A DNA stretch of 64,000 nucleotides, taken from contig DASYAL010000014.1 of assembly GCA_036501365.1 (NCBI GenBank), forward strand, positions 34,442-98,441. The letters run 5' to 3'. Each line of letters begins with the position of its first letter. Position 1 is the first letter of the stretch. Origin of the DNA: CAIKMD01 sp036501365 (lineage in GTDB: Bacteria > Pseudomonadota > Alphaproteobacteria > ATCC43930 > CGMCC-115725). Of the stretch, positions 11,086 through 19,352 are shown piece after piece. The notes under the pieces are model-generated. The model searched no databases, was not told the DNA's origin, and saw only the letters and a list, made by a program, of their open reading frames with translations. Both the position numbers and the translations under genes were made by a program.

Positions 11086-12503
11086 GAGCGCTGCCGATCG
11101 ATATCGGTCCGCTGCATTTCGTTGGCATTGGCGGCATCGGCATGAGCGGTATCGCCGAGATCCTGCACAATCTCGGCTACAAGGTGCGCGGCAGTGATGC
11201 CGCCGACGGCGCCAATGTCCGCCGGCTGCAAGCGCTCGGCATTTCGGTCGCGATCGGCCACACGGCCGAGAATCTCGGCGATGCGCGTGTGGTCGTGATC
11301 TCCTCGGCAGTGAAGCCCGACAATCCCGAGGTCATGGCAGCGCGCGCCCGGCTCTTGCCGGTGGTGCGACGCGCCGAGATGCTCGGCGAGCTGATGCGCC
11401 TCAAATGGGCGATCGCGGTCGCCGGCACGCACGGCAAGACCACGACCACCTCGATGATTGGCGCGCTGCTCGAAGCCGCCGGCCGCGACCCGACCATCAT
11501 CAACGGCGGCATCATCAACGCGCACGGCACCAACGCCCATCTCGGCGGCGGCGACTGGATGGTGGTGGAGGCCGATGAGAGCGACGGCACTTTTGTGAAG
11601 CTGCCATCGACCATCGCCGTCGTCACCAATATCGATCCCGAACATCTCGATCATTACGGCACCGTCGAGGCGCTGCATCAGGGCTTTGAAAGCTTCGCCG
11701 GCAACGTGCCGTTCTACGGCCTCGACATCCTCTGCATCGACCATCCGGTGGTGCAGGGCCTGATCCCGCGACTCTCGGAGCGCCGTATCGTTACCTATGG
11801 CTTCAGCCCGCAGGCCGAGATCCGCGCCGTCGACGTGACGCTCGGCCGCGACGGCGCGCGCTACGACGTAGTGATCGCCGACCGCCGCAACAATTCGACG
11901 CGCACTATCGCCGGCCTGACCTTGCCGATGTTCGGCCGCCACAACGTGCAGAACTCGCTCGCCGTGGTCGCAGTCGCACGCGAGCTGAGGCTCGGCGACG
12001 ACGTGCTGCGCGAGGCGCTGGCCGGGTTCAAGGGCGTCAAGCGGCGCTTCACCAAGATCGGCGAGGCACACGGCATAACCATCATCGACGATTACGCGCA
12101 TCATCCGGTCGAGATCGCGGCAGTCTTGAGCGCGGCGCGCGACGCGACATCGGGCAGCGTCATCGCCGTGGTGCAGCCGCATCGCTATTCGCGCCTCGCC
12201 AATCTCTTCGCCGAGTTCTGCACCTGCTTCAACGACGCCGACGCGGTTGTCGTCGCCGATGTCTATCCCGCCGGCGAAGCGCCGATCGAGGGCGCCTCGC
12301 GCGATGCACTGGTCGAGGGCCTGCGCGCGCGCGGCCACCGCAAGGCGCTGCCCCTCGCCAATCCGAGCGCGCTCGCCGCGACCATCGAGAGCCTCGCGAA
12401 ACCGGGCGATCTCGTCGTCTGCCTCGGCGCCGGCTCGATCACCAACTGGGCGGCAAATCTGCCGAGCGAGATCGACAGCCTCGCCGCGGGATCGCGGCCA
12501 TGA
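11082..12503 (+). CDS. murC: UDP-MurNAc: L-alanine ligase MurC
   Basis: First Mur ligase of the stem peptide, 473 residues. N-terminal nucleotide-binding GIGGIGMSG (15-23), P-loop GTHGKTT (115-121), the EADESDGTF block and the C-terminal IIDDYAHHPVEI and VVQPHRYSR motifs are all visible. It is coupled by ATGA to murG upstream and to murB downstream, so UDP-MurNAc synthesis (MurB) and use (MurC) are encoded side by side. Standard length and no anomalies. Confidence 0.97.
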   Translation: MRALPIDIGPLHFVGIGGIGMSGIAEILHNLGYKVRGSDAADGANVRRLQALGISVAIGHTAENLGDARVVVISSAVKPDNPEVMAARARLLPVVRRAEMLGELMRLKWAIAVAGTHGKTTTTSMIGALLEAAGRDPTIINGGIINAHGTNAHLGGGDWMVVEADESDGTFVKLPSTIAVVTNIDPEHLDHYGTVEALHQGFESFAGNVPFYGLDILCIDHPVVQGLIPRLSERRIVTYGFSPQAEIRAVDVTLGRDGARYDVVIADRRNNSTRTIAGLTLPMFGRHNVQNSLAVVAVARELRLGDDVLREALAGFKGVKRRFTKIGEAHGITIIDDYAHHPVEIAAVLSAARDATSGSVIAVVQPHRYSRLANLFAEFCTCFNDADAVVVADVYPAGEAPIEGASRDALVEGLRARGHRKALPLANPSALAATIESLAKPGDLVVCLGAGSITNWAANLPSEIDSLAAGSRP

Positions 12504-13432
12504 TGGCAGCGGCTATGCCGACGCATCACCTCATCAATCGCCTGCCGAAGGTGCGCGGCCGCTTGAGCGCCGATGCGCCGCTTGCCCAAGTGACCTGGTT
12601 CCGTGTCGGCGGACCGGCGGAAGTGATGTTCCGACCCGCCGATATCGACGATCTCAGCGCCTTTCTCGCCGCCAAGCCCGCCGACGTGCCGGTGACGGTG
12701 ATTGGCGTCGCCTCGAACCTCCTGGTGCGCGACGGTGGTATCAAAGGCGTGGTCGTGCGGCTCGGTCGCGGCTTCGTCGAGATTGAAGCCAAGGACGCAA
12801 CCGTCACCGCCGGCGCCGGCGCGCTCGATTTCAACGTCGCGCTCAGCGCACGCGACGCCGGCATCACCGGGCTCGAATTCCTCTCCGGCATTCCGGGAAC
12901 CGTCGGTGGCGGCCTGCGCATGAATGCCGGCGCCTATGGCAGCGAGTTGAAGGACGCGCTGCAGAGCGCAACCGCGCTCGATGCCCAAGGCGGGCGTCAC
13001 GAGCTACCGGTCGCGGCGCTCGATCTCTCCTATCGCCACAGCGGCGTGCCGGACGATTGGATCTTCGTTGCGGCGCGCTTTGCCGGCACGGCCGGCGATA
13101 GACTCGCGATCGCCCGCCGCATGGCCGAGATCCAGGCCGCGCGCGAGGCCAGCCAGCCGATTCGCGCCAAGACCGGCGGCTCGACCTTCGCCAATCCGCC
13201 GGGGCACAAGGCCTGGCAGCTCATCGACGAGGCCGGCTGCCGCGGCATCCGCCGCGGCAGCGCGATGATCTCCGACAAGCACGCCAATTTCCTTATCAAC
13301 ACCGGCGAGGCGACGGCGGCCGATATCGAGGCGCTGGGCGAGGAAGTGCGCGCCCGGGTGCTGGCCAAGACCGGCATCACCCTCGATTGGGAGATTCGCC
13401 GCATCGGCGTGGCGGCAGGAGGCGCAGCATGA
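12500..13432 (+). CDS. murB: UDP-N-acetylenolpyruvylglucosamine reductase MurB
   Basis: FAD/NADPH reductase converting UDP-GlcNAc-enolpyruvate to UDP-MurNAc. The 310-residue protein has an N-terminal PCMH-type FAD-binding domain (TWFRVGGPAEVMF, GVASNLLVRDGG, LSGIPGTVGGGLRMNAGAYG) and a C-terminal domain with GGSTFANPPGHKAWQLID, whose serine is the proposed proton donor. The start is the first of two tandem ATGs, overlapping the murC stop. The stop overlaps the ddl start as ATGA. It is the short type II form common in Alphaproteobacteria. Confidence 0.96.
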   Translation: MMAAAMPTHHLINRLPKVRGRLSADAPLAQVTWFRVGGPAEVMFRPADIDDLSAFLAAKPADVPVTVIGVASNLLVRDGGIKGVVVRLGRGFVEIEAKDATVTAGAGALDFNVALSARDAGITGLEFLSGIPGTVGGGLRMNAGAYGSELKDALQSATALDAQGGRHELPVAALDLSYRHSGVPDDWIFVAARFAGTAGDRLAIARRMAEIQAAREASQPIRAKTGGSTFANPPGHKAWQLIDEAGCRGIRRGSAMISDKHANFLINTGEATAADIEALGEEVRARVLAKTGITLDWEIRRIGVAAGGAA

Positions 13433-14352
13433 AGCGACGCGCCGCCGTGCTGATGGGCGGGTGGTCCGCCGAGCGCGACGTCTCGCTGGTCAGCGGCCGT
13501 GAATGCGCCGACGCGCTCGAAGAGCTCGGCTATCGCGTCGGCCGTATCGACGTGACGCGCGATCTGACCGAGCTTGTCGCAGCGCTGACACCCAAGCCCG
13601 ACGTCGTCTTCAATGCGCTCCATGGCCGCGGCGGCGAGGACGGCACGATCCAGGGCATCCTCGATACGCTACAGATTCCCTACACCCATTCGGGCGCCGT
13701 CGCCTCGGCGATCGCGATGCACAAGCCGCTGGCGAAATGCGTGTTCGCCGCCGCCGGCCTGCCACTCGCCGAGAGCAAGGTCGTAACGCGCGCGGCGCTG
13801 CTCGCGAAGGATCCGCTGCCGCGGCCCTTCGTCGTCAAGCCTATGAACGAAGGATCGAGCGTCGGCGTCCATATCGTCCGTGAGGGCGACAACGCCTGGC
13901 GTGTCGAGATCGGGCGCTGGGATCACGGCGACGAGATCATGATCGAGCGCTACGTACCGGGCCGCGAGATCACCGTCGCGGTGATGGGCAACCGCGCGCT
14001 CGGCGCGCTCGAGATCCGGCCCATCGCCGCGACGATGTACGACTACCAATCGAAATACGCGCCGGGCGGCTCCGAGCATCTCATGCCGGCGCCGATTCAT
14101 CCCGACGCCTACCAGGCGGCGCTCGAGATCGGCCGCAAAGCACACCGCGCGCTCGGCTGCCGCGGCGTCAGCCGCGCCGATCTGCGCTACGACGACACGG
14201 CCGGCGAGCCGGGGCGGATGGTGTTGCTGGAAATCAACACGCAGCCGGGTATGACGCCGACCTCGCTCGTGCCCGACATCGCCCGTTACCACGGCATCAG
14301 CTTTCTCGAGCTGGTGCGCTGGATGGTGGAGAACGCCGCATGCGATTCATGA
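13429..14352 (+). CDS. ddl: D-alanine: D-alanine ligase
   Basis: ATP-grasp enzyme making the D-Ala-D-Ala dipeptide used by MurF, 307 residues. Signatures are GGWSAERDVSLVSG near the N-terminus, the ATP-grasp segment KPMNEGSSVGV, and the metal/substrate block EINTQPGMTPTSLVP near the C-terminus. The start is the ATG overlapping the murB stop. The frame is open 14 codons further upstream, but that part lies inside murB and has no family similarity. Being in the dcw cluster, it is the DdlB-type copy. Confidence 0.96.
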   Translation: MKRRAAVLMGGWSAERDVSLVSGRECADALEELGYRVGRIDVTRDLTELVAALTPKPDVVFNALHGRGGEDGTIQGILDTLQIPYTHSGAVASAIAMHKPLAKCVFAAAGLPLAESKVVTRAALLAKDPLPRPFVVKPMNEGSSVGVHIVREGDNAWRVEIGRWDHGDEIMIERYVPGREITVAVMGNRALGALEIRPIAATMYDYQSKYAPGGSEHLMPAPIHPDAYQAALEIGRKAHRALGCRGVSRADLRYDDTAGEPGRMVLLEINTQPGMTPTSLVPDIARYHGISFLELVRWMVENAACDS

Positions 14353-15200
14353 GTTGCGCCGACGATCCCCCGCCCGTGCGCATCCGCCGTCGCCGCCAGC
14401 TGCAGCGCCGCGTTTCCTATGCCGCGGCCGGCGCGATCTTCCTGGCCGGCGGCGCGTTCGGCGCCTGGTATGTCGAGCACGGCGGCCGGCTTCCGGCCAT
14501 CGTCGCCGAGACCGAGGGCCACATCGCCGCGCTCGGTGCTCGCCTCAATCTCACCGTTGAGAGCGTGGAGCTCGAAGGCCGCATGCGCGCCGATCGACAG
14601 GCGATTTTCGCTGCACTCGAAGTGCATCGCGGCATGCCGATCCTCGCGGTCGGTCTCGACGCCGCCAAGACGCGGCTCGAAGCCGTGCCGTGGGTGCGCT
14701 CCGCCTCGATCGAGCGCCTGCTGCCCGATACCCTCTACGTCCGCATCGTCGAGCGGAGGCCGCTCGCGCTGTGGCAGCACGGCAGCAAGTTCGACCTCGT
14801 TGATCAGGACGGCGCGATCATCGCCAACGCCGATCCGGCGGCTTTCTCCGCGCTGCCACAGGTCGTCGGCGACGACGCGCCGGCGGCAACGCCCGGGCTG
14901 CTCGAACTTCTGGCCGCCGAGCCGGCGCTGCAGCGCCGCGTCACCGCCGCCGTCAGGGTCGGCGGTCGGCGCTGGAACATCGAATTCGACGATGGCATCG
15001 AAGTCGCGCTGCCCGAGAACGGGACGAGCGCTGCCTGGCATCGTCTCGCCTCGTTGGAGCGCAGCGATGGCCTCTTGGAGCGCAACGTCCAGGCCGTCGA
15101 CATGCGCCTGCCCGATCGCCTCGTCATGCGCCTCGCGCCCGACGTAGCCAAGTCGCTGATCAAGAAAAGTCGGTCCCCGCAAGCGAGTCCCAATACATGA
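14340..15200 (+). CDS. ftsQ: Cell division protein FtsQ
   Basis: Bitopic divisome scaffold recruiting FtsL and FtsB. The 286-residue protein has a basic cytoplasmic tail (IRRRRQLQRR), one membrane helix (about 26-46), a POTRA domain (about 72-140, with VRSASIERLLPDTLYVRIVE) and the FtsQ/DivIB beta domain. The ATG at 14340 has GGTGGAGA upstream at suitable spacing and overlaps ddl by 13 bases. An ATG at 14349 would give the ATGA overlap seen elsewhere and is the alternative start. The stop overlaps ftsA by ATGA. Confidence 0.93.
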   Translation: MRFMSCADDPPPVRIRRRRQLQRRVSYAAAGAIFLAGGAFGAWYVEHGGRLPAIVAETEGHIAALGARLNLTVESVELEGRMRADRQAIFAALEVHRGMPILAVGLDAAKTRLEAVPWVRSASIERLLPDTLYVRIVERRPLALWQHGSKFDLVDQDGAIIANADPAAFSALPQVVGDDAPAATPGLLELLAAEPALQRRVTAAVRVGGRRWNIEFDDGIEVALPENGTSAAWHRLASLERSDGLLERNVQAVDMRLPDRLVMRLAPDVAKSLIKKSRSPQASPNT

Positions 15201-16450
15201 CAAAAATCAACATTCGTCCGCGTGGCGGGCTGCTTGCCGCCGTCGATATCGGCACCACCAAGATCTCGTGCTTTGTCGTCAAGGTCGAGGATGGCGAGCC
15301 GCGCGTCGCCGGCATCGGCCACCAGGTCTCGAAAGGCGTGCGCAACGGCGTGATCGTCGACATCGAAGCGGCAAGCCGCTCGATCCTCGCTTGCGTCCAC
15401 GCCGCCGAGGAGATGGCCGGCGCCACGATCAGCGAGGCGGTGATCAACATCTCGGGCGGCTTCGGCAACTCGCGCCTCGTCAAGGCGGAGCTCGCCTTGA
15501 ACGGCCGCGAGGTCAGCGACGTGCTGATGCAGCGCGTGCTCGATCAGGGGCACCGCATCAAGGACATGCCCGACCGCACCGTCATCCATTCGATCCCGGT
15601 CGGTTTCTCGATCGACGGCGGTCGAAGCCTGCGCGACCCGCGTGGGCTCTTCGGGCAGAAATTGACGGTCAACATGAACGTCGTCACCGCGCAATTCGCG
15701 GCGGTGCGCAACCTCTCGAATTGCATCGGCCGCTGCCATCTCGAGACCGCGGCGGTGGTGGTGAGCCCTTATGCTTCCGGCCTTTCCTGCTTGGTCGAGG
15801 ACGAAAGCGAGCTCGGCGTCACCGTCATCGATATGGGTGGCGGCACTACCACCATCGGTGTGTTTTTCGACGGCAATCTCGTCTTCGCCGACAGCGTTCC
15901 GATCGGCGGCACGCATGTCACCAACGACATCGCGCGCGGGCTCTCGACCCCGATCGCCCATGCCGAGCGCATGAAGACGCTGTACGGCAGCGCGATCGCC
16001 TCGTCGGCCGACGAGCGCGAGACCATCACCGTGCCGCTGGTCGGCGAAGAAGAGGACGGCCACGCCAACCACGTGCCGAAATCGCTGCTCGTCGGCATCA
16101 TCGCGCCGCGGCTCGAAGAGACGCTCGAGCTGGTGCGCGAGCGTCTCGAAACCTCGGGCTTCGACAAGATCGCCGGCCGCCGCGTTGTTCTGACCGGCGG
16201 CGCCTCGCAACTTCCCGGCATCCGCGAACTGGCCGGGCTCATTCTCGACAAGCAGGTTCGCATCGGCCGGCCGTCACGTCTCGACGGTCTTGCCGAAGCC
16301 ACGCAGGGACCGGCCTTCGCGACGACCGCCGGGCTCATTCATTTCGCTTTGTCCGAACGCGCCGAGATCCCGCGGCGGGGCCGCGCGCTGACGGAGGAAT
16401 CGAACGGCCTGATCGGCCGCTTAGGCAACTGGGTTCGTGAGTACCTTTGA
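15197..16450 (+). CDS. ftsA: Cell division protein FtsA
   Basis: Actin-like ATPase tethering FtsZ filaments to the inner membrane. The 417-residue protein has the phosphate-1 segment AAVDIGTTKISCFVV, the FtsA-specific 1C subdomain, the phosphate-2 segment VIDMGGGTTTIGVF and the adenosine motif LTGGASQLPGI. The last residues, GRLGNWVREYL, form an amphipathic membrane-targeting helix. It is ATGA-coupled to ftsQ. A 67-base gap with a small hairpin separates it from ftsZ, which probably lets ftsZ be expressed at a higher level. Confidence 0.97.
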   Translation: MTKINIRPRGGLLAAVDIGTTKISCFVVKVEDGEPRVAGIGHQVSKGVRNGVIVDIEAASRSILACVHAAEEMAGATISEAVINISGGFGNSRLVKAELALNGREVSDVLMQRVLDQGHRIKDMPDRTVIHSIPVGFSIDGGRSLRDPRGLFGQKLTVNMNVVTAQFAAVRNLSNCIGRCHLETAAVVVSPYASGLSCLVEDESELGVTVIDMGGGTTTIGVFFDGNLVFADSVPIGGTHVTNDIARGLSTPIAHAERMKTLYGSAIASSADERETITVPLVGEEEDGHANHVPKSLLVGIIAPRLEETLELVRERLETSGFDKIAGRRVVLTGGASQLPGIRELAGLILDKQVRIGRPSRLDGLAEATQGPAFATTAGLIHFALSERAEIPRRGRALTEESNGLIGRLGNWVREYL

Positions 16451-16459
16451 GACCAATGA

Positions 16460-16482
16460 CCGTTTCCTGCCGCAAGGAACGG
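16460..16482 (+). promoter_or_regulatory. Hairpin in the ftsA-ftsZ gap
   Basis: Inverted repeat CCGTTTCCT / AGGAACGG with a six-base loop and one bulged T. It lies in the only sizeable gap inside the division-gene run. It could be an mRNA processing or stability element, or simply fortuitous. A GGAGGA ribosome-binding site for ftsZ follows about 25 bases later. Confidence 0.4.
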
Positions 16483-16517
16483 ACCCCCACGCTACGGAGC
16501 ATCCCGGAGGATAAGCA

Positions 16518-18119
16518 ATGACACTGAATCTCACCCTTCCCGAAGAAGAACAAGAGTTGAAGCCCCGCATCACCGTGGTTGGCGTCGGCGGCGCCGGCGG
16601 CAACGCGGTCACCAACATGATCCGCTCGAATCTCGCCGGCGTCGAATTCGTCATCTGCAACACCGACGCGCAGTCGATGCAGCAGAATCTCTGCGAGCGC
16701 CGCATCCAGATGGGCATCGGCGTCACCCGGGGCCTCGGGGCCGGCTCACGTCCCGAGGTCGGCCGCGCCTCCGCCGAAGAAGCGCTCGAGGAGATCATGG
16801 TCGCGCTCGAAGGCTCCAACATGGCCTTCATCACCGCCGGCATGGGCGGCGGCACCGGCACGGGCGCCGCGCCGGTCATCGCCCGCGCAGCGCGCGAGAG
16901 CGGCATCCTGACGATCGGCGTCGTCACCAAGCCGTTCCAGTTCGAGGGCACGCATCGCATGCGCCTTGCCGAGGCCGGCATCCAGGAGCTGCAGAAATAC
17001 GTCGACACGCTGATCATCATTCCGAACCAGAACTTGTTCCGGGTCGCGAATGAGCGCACGACCTTTGCCGACGCCTTCAAGATGGCCGACGACGTGCTGC
17101 ATTCGGGCGTCGCCGGCGTCACCGACCTGATGGTGAAGCCCGGCCTCATCAACCTCGACTTCGCGGACATCCGCGCGGTTATGAGCGAGATGGGCAAGGC
17201 GATGATGGGTACGGGCGAAGCCGAAGGCGAGCGCCGCGCCATCGACGCCGCCGAGGCCGCGATCTCGAATCCGCTGCTCGAGGACGTCTCGATGAAGGGC
17301 GCGCGCGGCGTCCTCATCAACATCACCGGCGGTCCCGACATGACGCTGTTCGAGGTCGACGAGGCCGCGAACCGAATCCGCGAAGAGGTCGATCCCGACG
17401 CCAACATCATCTTCGGCTCGACCTTCGACGATCGTCTCGAAGGCCGCATGCGCATCTCCGTGGTGGCGACGGGCATCGAAGTCGACAAAGCGGTACAGCC
17501 GCGGCCGCTGATCTCGCTGGTCAGCGATCGCAGCAAGGCCGACGCGCCGCGGCCGGCCCTGGCGCCGTTCTCGTCGTCGCCGGCGCCAGCAGCCGAGATG
17601 AAGTCAATCGAGCCGCGCCTACCCGAGGTGCGGCCGGCCGAGCCGCCCGCAGCGGCGGTTACGGAGCCGCGCCTGACGGCTGAGATCCGCGCCGAGGCAG
17701 GGCCCGAGCCGGCGGCGCTGCCTCACGCGCAATCGGCCGAGGCGCAGGCGGTGCGCAGCAGCCCCTTCATCCCGCCGCGGCCGATCGAAGCGACGGTGAA
17801 GCCCGCCGTCGCTCCCGTCGCGGCGCCGGCGCCCGATGCGATGGCTGCCGCCGCGATCGAGAATGGCGGCCGGCCGGCGCAACGGACGACCAGCCGCGTG
17901 CCGAGCCTCTTCGAGCGCGTGACCAAGGCCGGTCGCCTGCTCCACCGCGAGGAGCCCGAGCCGCCGGGTGCGCGCGTCGCACCGGTCGTCGCCGCGCCAA
18001 CCCCGGCGCCGGTGCCGGCGCAGGCCAAGCTCGGTCCGCTCGATCCGGGCGAACGGCCCGGCGCCAAAGAGGAGGACCTGCTCGACATCCCGGCCTTTTT
18101 GCGCCGGCAGGCGAATTAG
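16518..18119 (+). CDS. ftsZ: Cell division GTPase FtsZ
   Basis: Tubulin homologue that polymerises into the Z-ring. The 533-residue protein has the GTPase domain with nucleotide motif GGAGGN near 24-29, the tubulin signature GGGTGTG (110-116) and the T7/synergy region (GLINLDFAD). The C-terminal domain ends near residue 320. A Pro/Ala/Glu-rich linker of roughly 190 residues then leads to the conserved tail DLLDIPAFLRRQ, which binds FtsA. The long linker is typical of Alphaproteobacteria. The start is fixed by GGAGGA nine bases upstream of ATG. Confidence 0.98.
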   Translation: MTLNLTLPEEEQELKPRITVVGVGGAGGNAVTNMIRSNLAGVEFVICNTDAQSMQQNLCERRIQMGIGVTRGLGAGSRPEVGRASAEEALEEIMVALEGSNMAFITAGMGGGTGTGAAPVIARAARESGILTIGVVTKPFQFEGTHRMRLAEAGIQELQKYVDTLIIIPNQNLFRVANERTTFADAFKMADDVLHSGVAGVTDLMVKPGLINLDFADIRAVMSEMGKAMMGTGEAEGERRAIDAAEAAISNPLLEDVSMKGARGVLINITGGPDMTLFEVDEAANRIREEVDPDANIIFGSTFDDRLEGRMRISVVATGIEVDKAVQPRPLISLVSDRSKADAPRPALAPFSSSPAPAAEMKSIEPRLPEVRPAEPPAAAVTEPRLTAEIRAEAGPEPAALPHAQSAEAQAVRSSPFIPPRPIEATVKPAVAPVAAPAPDAMAAAAIENGGRPAQRTTSRVPSLFERVTKAGRLLHREEPEPPGARVAPVVAAPTPAPVPAQAKLGPLDPGERPGAKEEDLLDIPAFLRRQAN

Positions 18120-18140
18120 CGGTCGACTCGCAGGCCAGGC

Positions 18141-18168
18141 GGCGGGGTTCCGGGTCCGGAATCCCGCC
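18141..18168 (+). terminator. Strong inverted repeat after ftsZ
   Basis: A 13-base arm (GGCGGGGTTCCGG) and its near-perfect complement (CCGGAATCCCGCC) are separated by GT, with one G-T wobble. It starts about 20 bases after the ftsZ stop. There is no T-run after the stem, so it is either a Rho-dependent or partial terminator, or an mRNA 3'-end stabiliser marking the end of the division operon. Confidence 0.5.
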
Positions 18169-18222
18169 GGTTGGCGGCGCGAATCGGGTCCCGCAAGTCG
18201 TTGAACAATCTAATAAATATTC

Positions 18223-18254
18223 TTCACACTCCGTAACAAAGAGTGATTTGTGAA
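18223..18254 (+). promoter_or_regulatory. AT-rich promoter region with inverted repeat upstream of lpxC
   Basis: After GC-rich sequence, the stretch from about 18200 to 18255 is AT-rich, as expected for a promoter. It contains TTCACACTC at 18223 and GAGTGATTTGTGAA ending at 18254, whose outer (TTCACA/TGTGAA) and inner (CACTC/GAGTG) parts are complementary. It could be an operator or a leader hairpin. Suggests lpxC has its own promoter in addition to read-through from ftsZ. Confidence 0.35.
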
Positions 18255-18314
18255 GCATTGGCGATAGTTGGTAACCCTAAGCCCAACCTTGCATTGCAAC
18301 ATTGGGGGTCGGTT

Positions 18315-19226
18315 TTGGATTATCGGGGGTCAGCCGCGCGTCAAAAGACGCTAAAAGCCGCGATCCATTGCCGCGGCGTTGGTCTCCATACCGGCGCGCG
18401 GATTAACATGACTCTGCAACCGGCCGCGCCGGGCACCGGCATCACCTTCCGTCGCACCGATCTCGGCGGCACCGAAATCCCCGCGCATTGGCAGAACATC
18501 GTCGCTTCGGCGCTCTGCACGACCATCGCCAAGAACGGCGCGAAAGTCACGACCATCGAGCATCTGATGGCGGCATTCGCCGGCCTCGAGATCGACAATG
18601 CGCTCGTCGAGCTCGACGGTCCGGAAGTGCCGGTGATGGACGGCAGCGCCGCGCCGTTCGTGTTCCTGATCGAATGCGCGGGCATCGCCGAGCAGCCGGC
18701 GCCGCGCCGCGGCATCAAGGTGCTGAAGCCTGTCAGCGTCAGCGTCGCCGGCAATTCGGCGGCGCTGGTCCCAGGCGACGGCTTCCGCGTCAGCTTCGCG
18801 ATCGATTTCGCCTCGAGCGCGATCCGCCAGCAGGAATTGAGCTACGACGTCGACGCCGAGAACTTCAAGCACGAGATCAGCCGCGCGCGCACCTTCGGCT
18901 TCCTTGACGATGTCGAGCGCATGCGCCAGGCCGGTCTGGCGCGCGGCGGCTCGCTCGAAAATGCCGTCGTCATCAGCGGCGACCGCGTGCTGAACAAAGA
19001 AGGCCTGCGCTACGACGACGAGTTCGTGCGCCACAAGACGCTCGACGCGCTCGGCGATCTCTATCTCGCTGGCGGCGCGATCATGGGCCACTTCCACGGC
19101 GTGCGCTCAGGTCATGCCCTCAATCACCAGCTGCTGGCAGCCCTGTTCGCCGATGCCACGGCTTGGCGGCCCGCCACGCTGGCCGCGCCGGCCTGGGACG
19201 AAGAGCCGCAGCGCGCGCGGGCCTGA
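18315..19226 (+). CDS. lpxC: UDP-3-O-acyl-N-acetylglucosamine deacetylase LpxC
   Basis: Zinc amidase committing to lipid A synthesis; cytoplasmic. Zinc ligands are visible as H83 in TIEHLMAA, H240 and D244 in RHKTLDALGD, and the catalytic-loop histidine in GHFHGVRSGHALNH. No ATG fits the N-terminus. TTG at 18315, five bases after GGGGGT, gives 303 residues and the family start (about ten residues before KTLKAAIHCRGVGLH). A GTG at 18243 would add 24 residues with no family match and remains possible. Lies directly after ftsZ, as in many Alphaproteobacteria. Confidence 0.93.
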   Translation: MDYRGSAARQKTLKAAIHCRGVGLHTGARINMTLQPAAPGTGITFRRTDLGGTEIPAHWQNIVASALCTTIAKNGAKVTTIEHLMAAFAGLEIDNALVELDGPEVPVMDGSAAPFVFLIECAGIAEQPAPRRGIKVLKPVSVSVAGNSAALVPGDGFRVSFAIDFASSAIRQQELSYDVDAENFKHEISRARTFGFLDDVERMRQAGLARGGSLENAVVISGDRVLNKEGLRYDDEFVRHKTLDALGDLYLAGGAIMGHFHGVRSGHALNHQLLAALFADATAWRPATLAAPAWDEEPQRARA

Positions 19227-19252
19227 CGAAGAGCGCTTCAAGCGCCCGGCTT

Positions 19253-19298
19253 TACGCTGTAATCTCCCGGTATTGGACGCTAAACTCCCGGTTGGGGA
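19253..19298 (+). repeat. Imperfect tandem repeat upstream of bamD
   Basis: Two adjacent copies of about 22-24 bases, roughly ACGCTGTAATCTCCCGGT... at 19253 and ACGCTAAACTCCCGGT... at 19277, differing by small indels. They sit in the 126-base lpxC-bamD gap, about 55 bases before the bamD start, where a promoter or operator would be expected. No function is assigned. Confidence 0.4.
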
Positions 19299-19352
19299 TG
19301 GGAGAACCTTCGTCGCCGCACAAAGTCGGCTGTTCTGGGCTCGGGAAAACCA

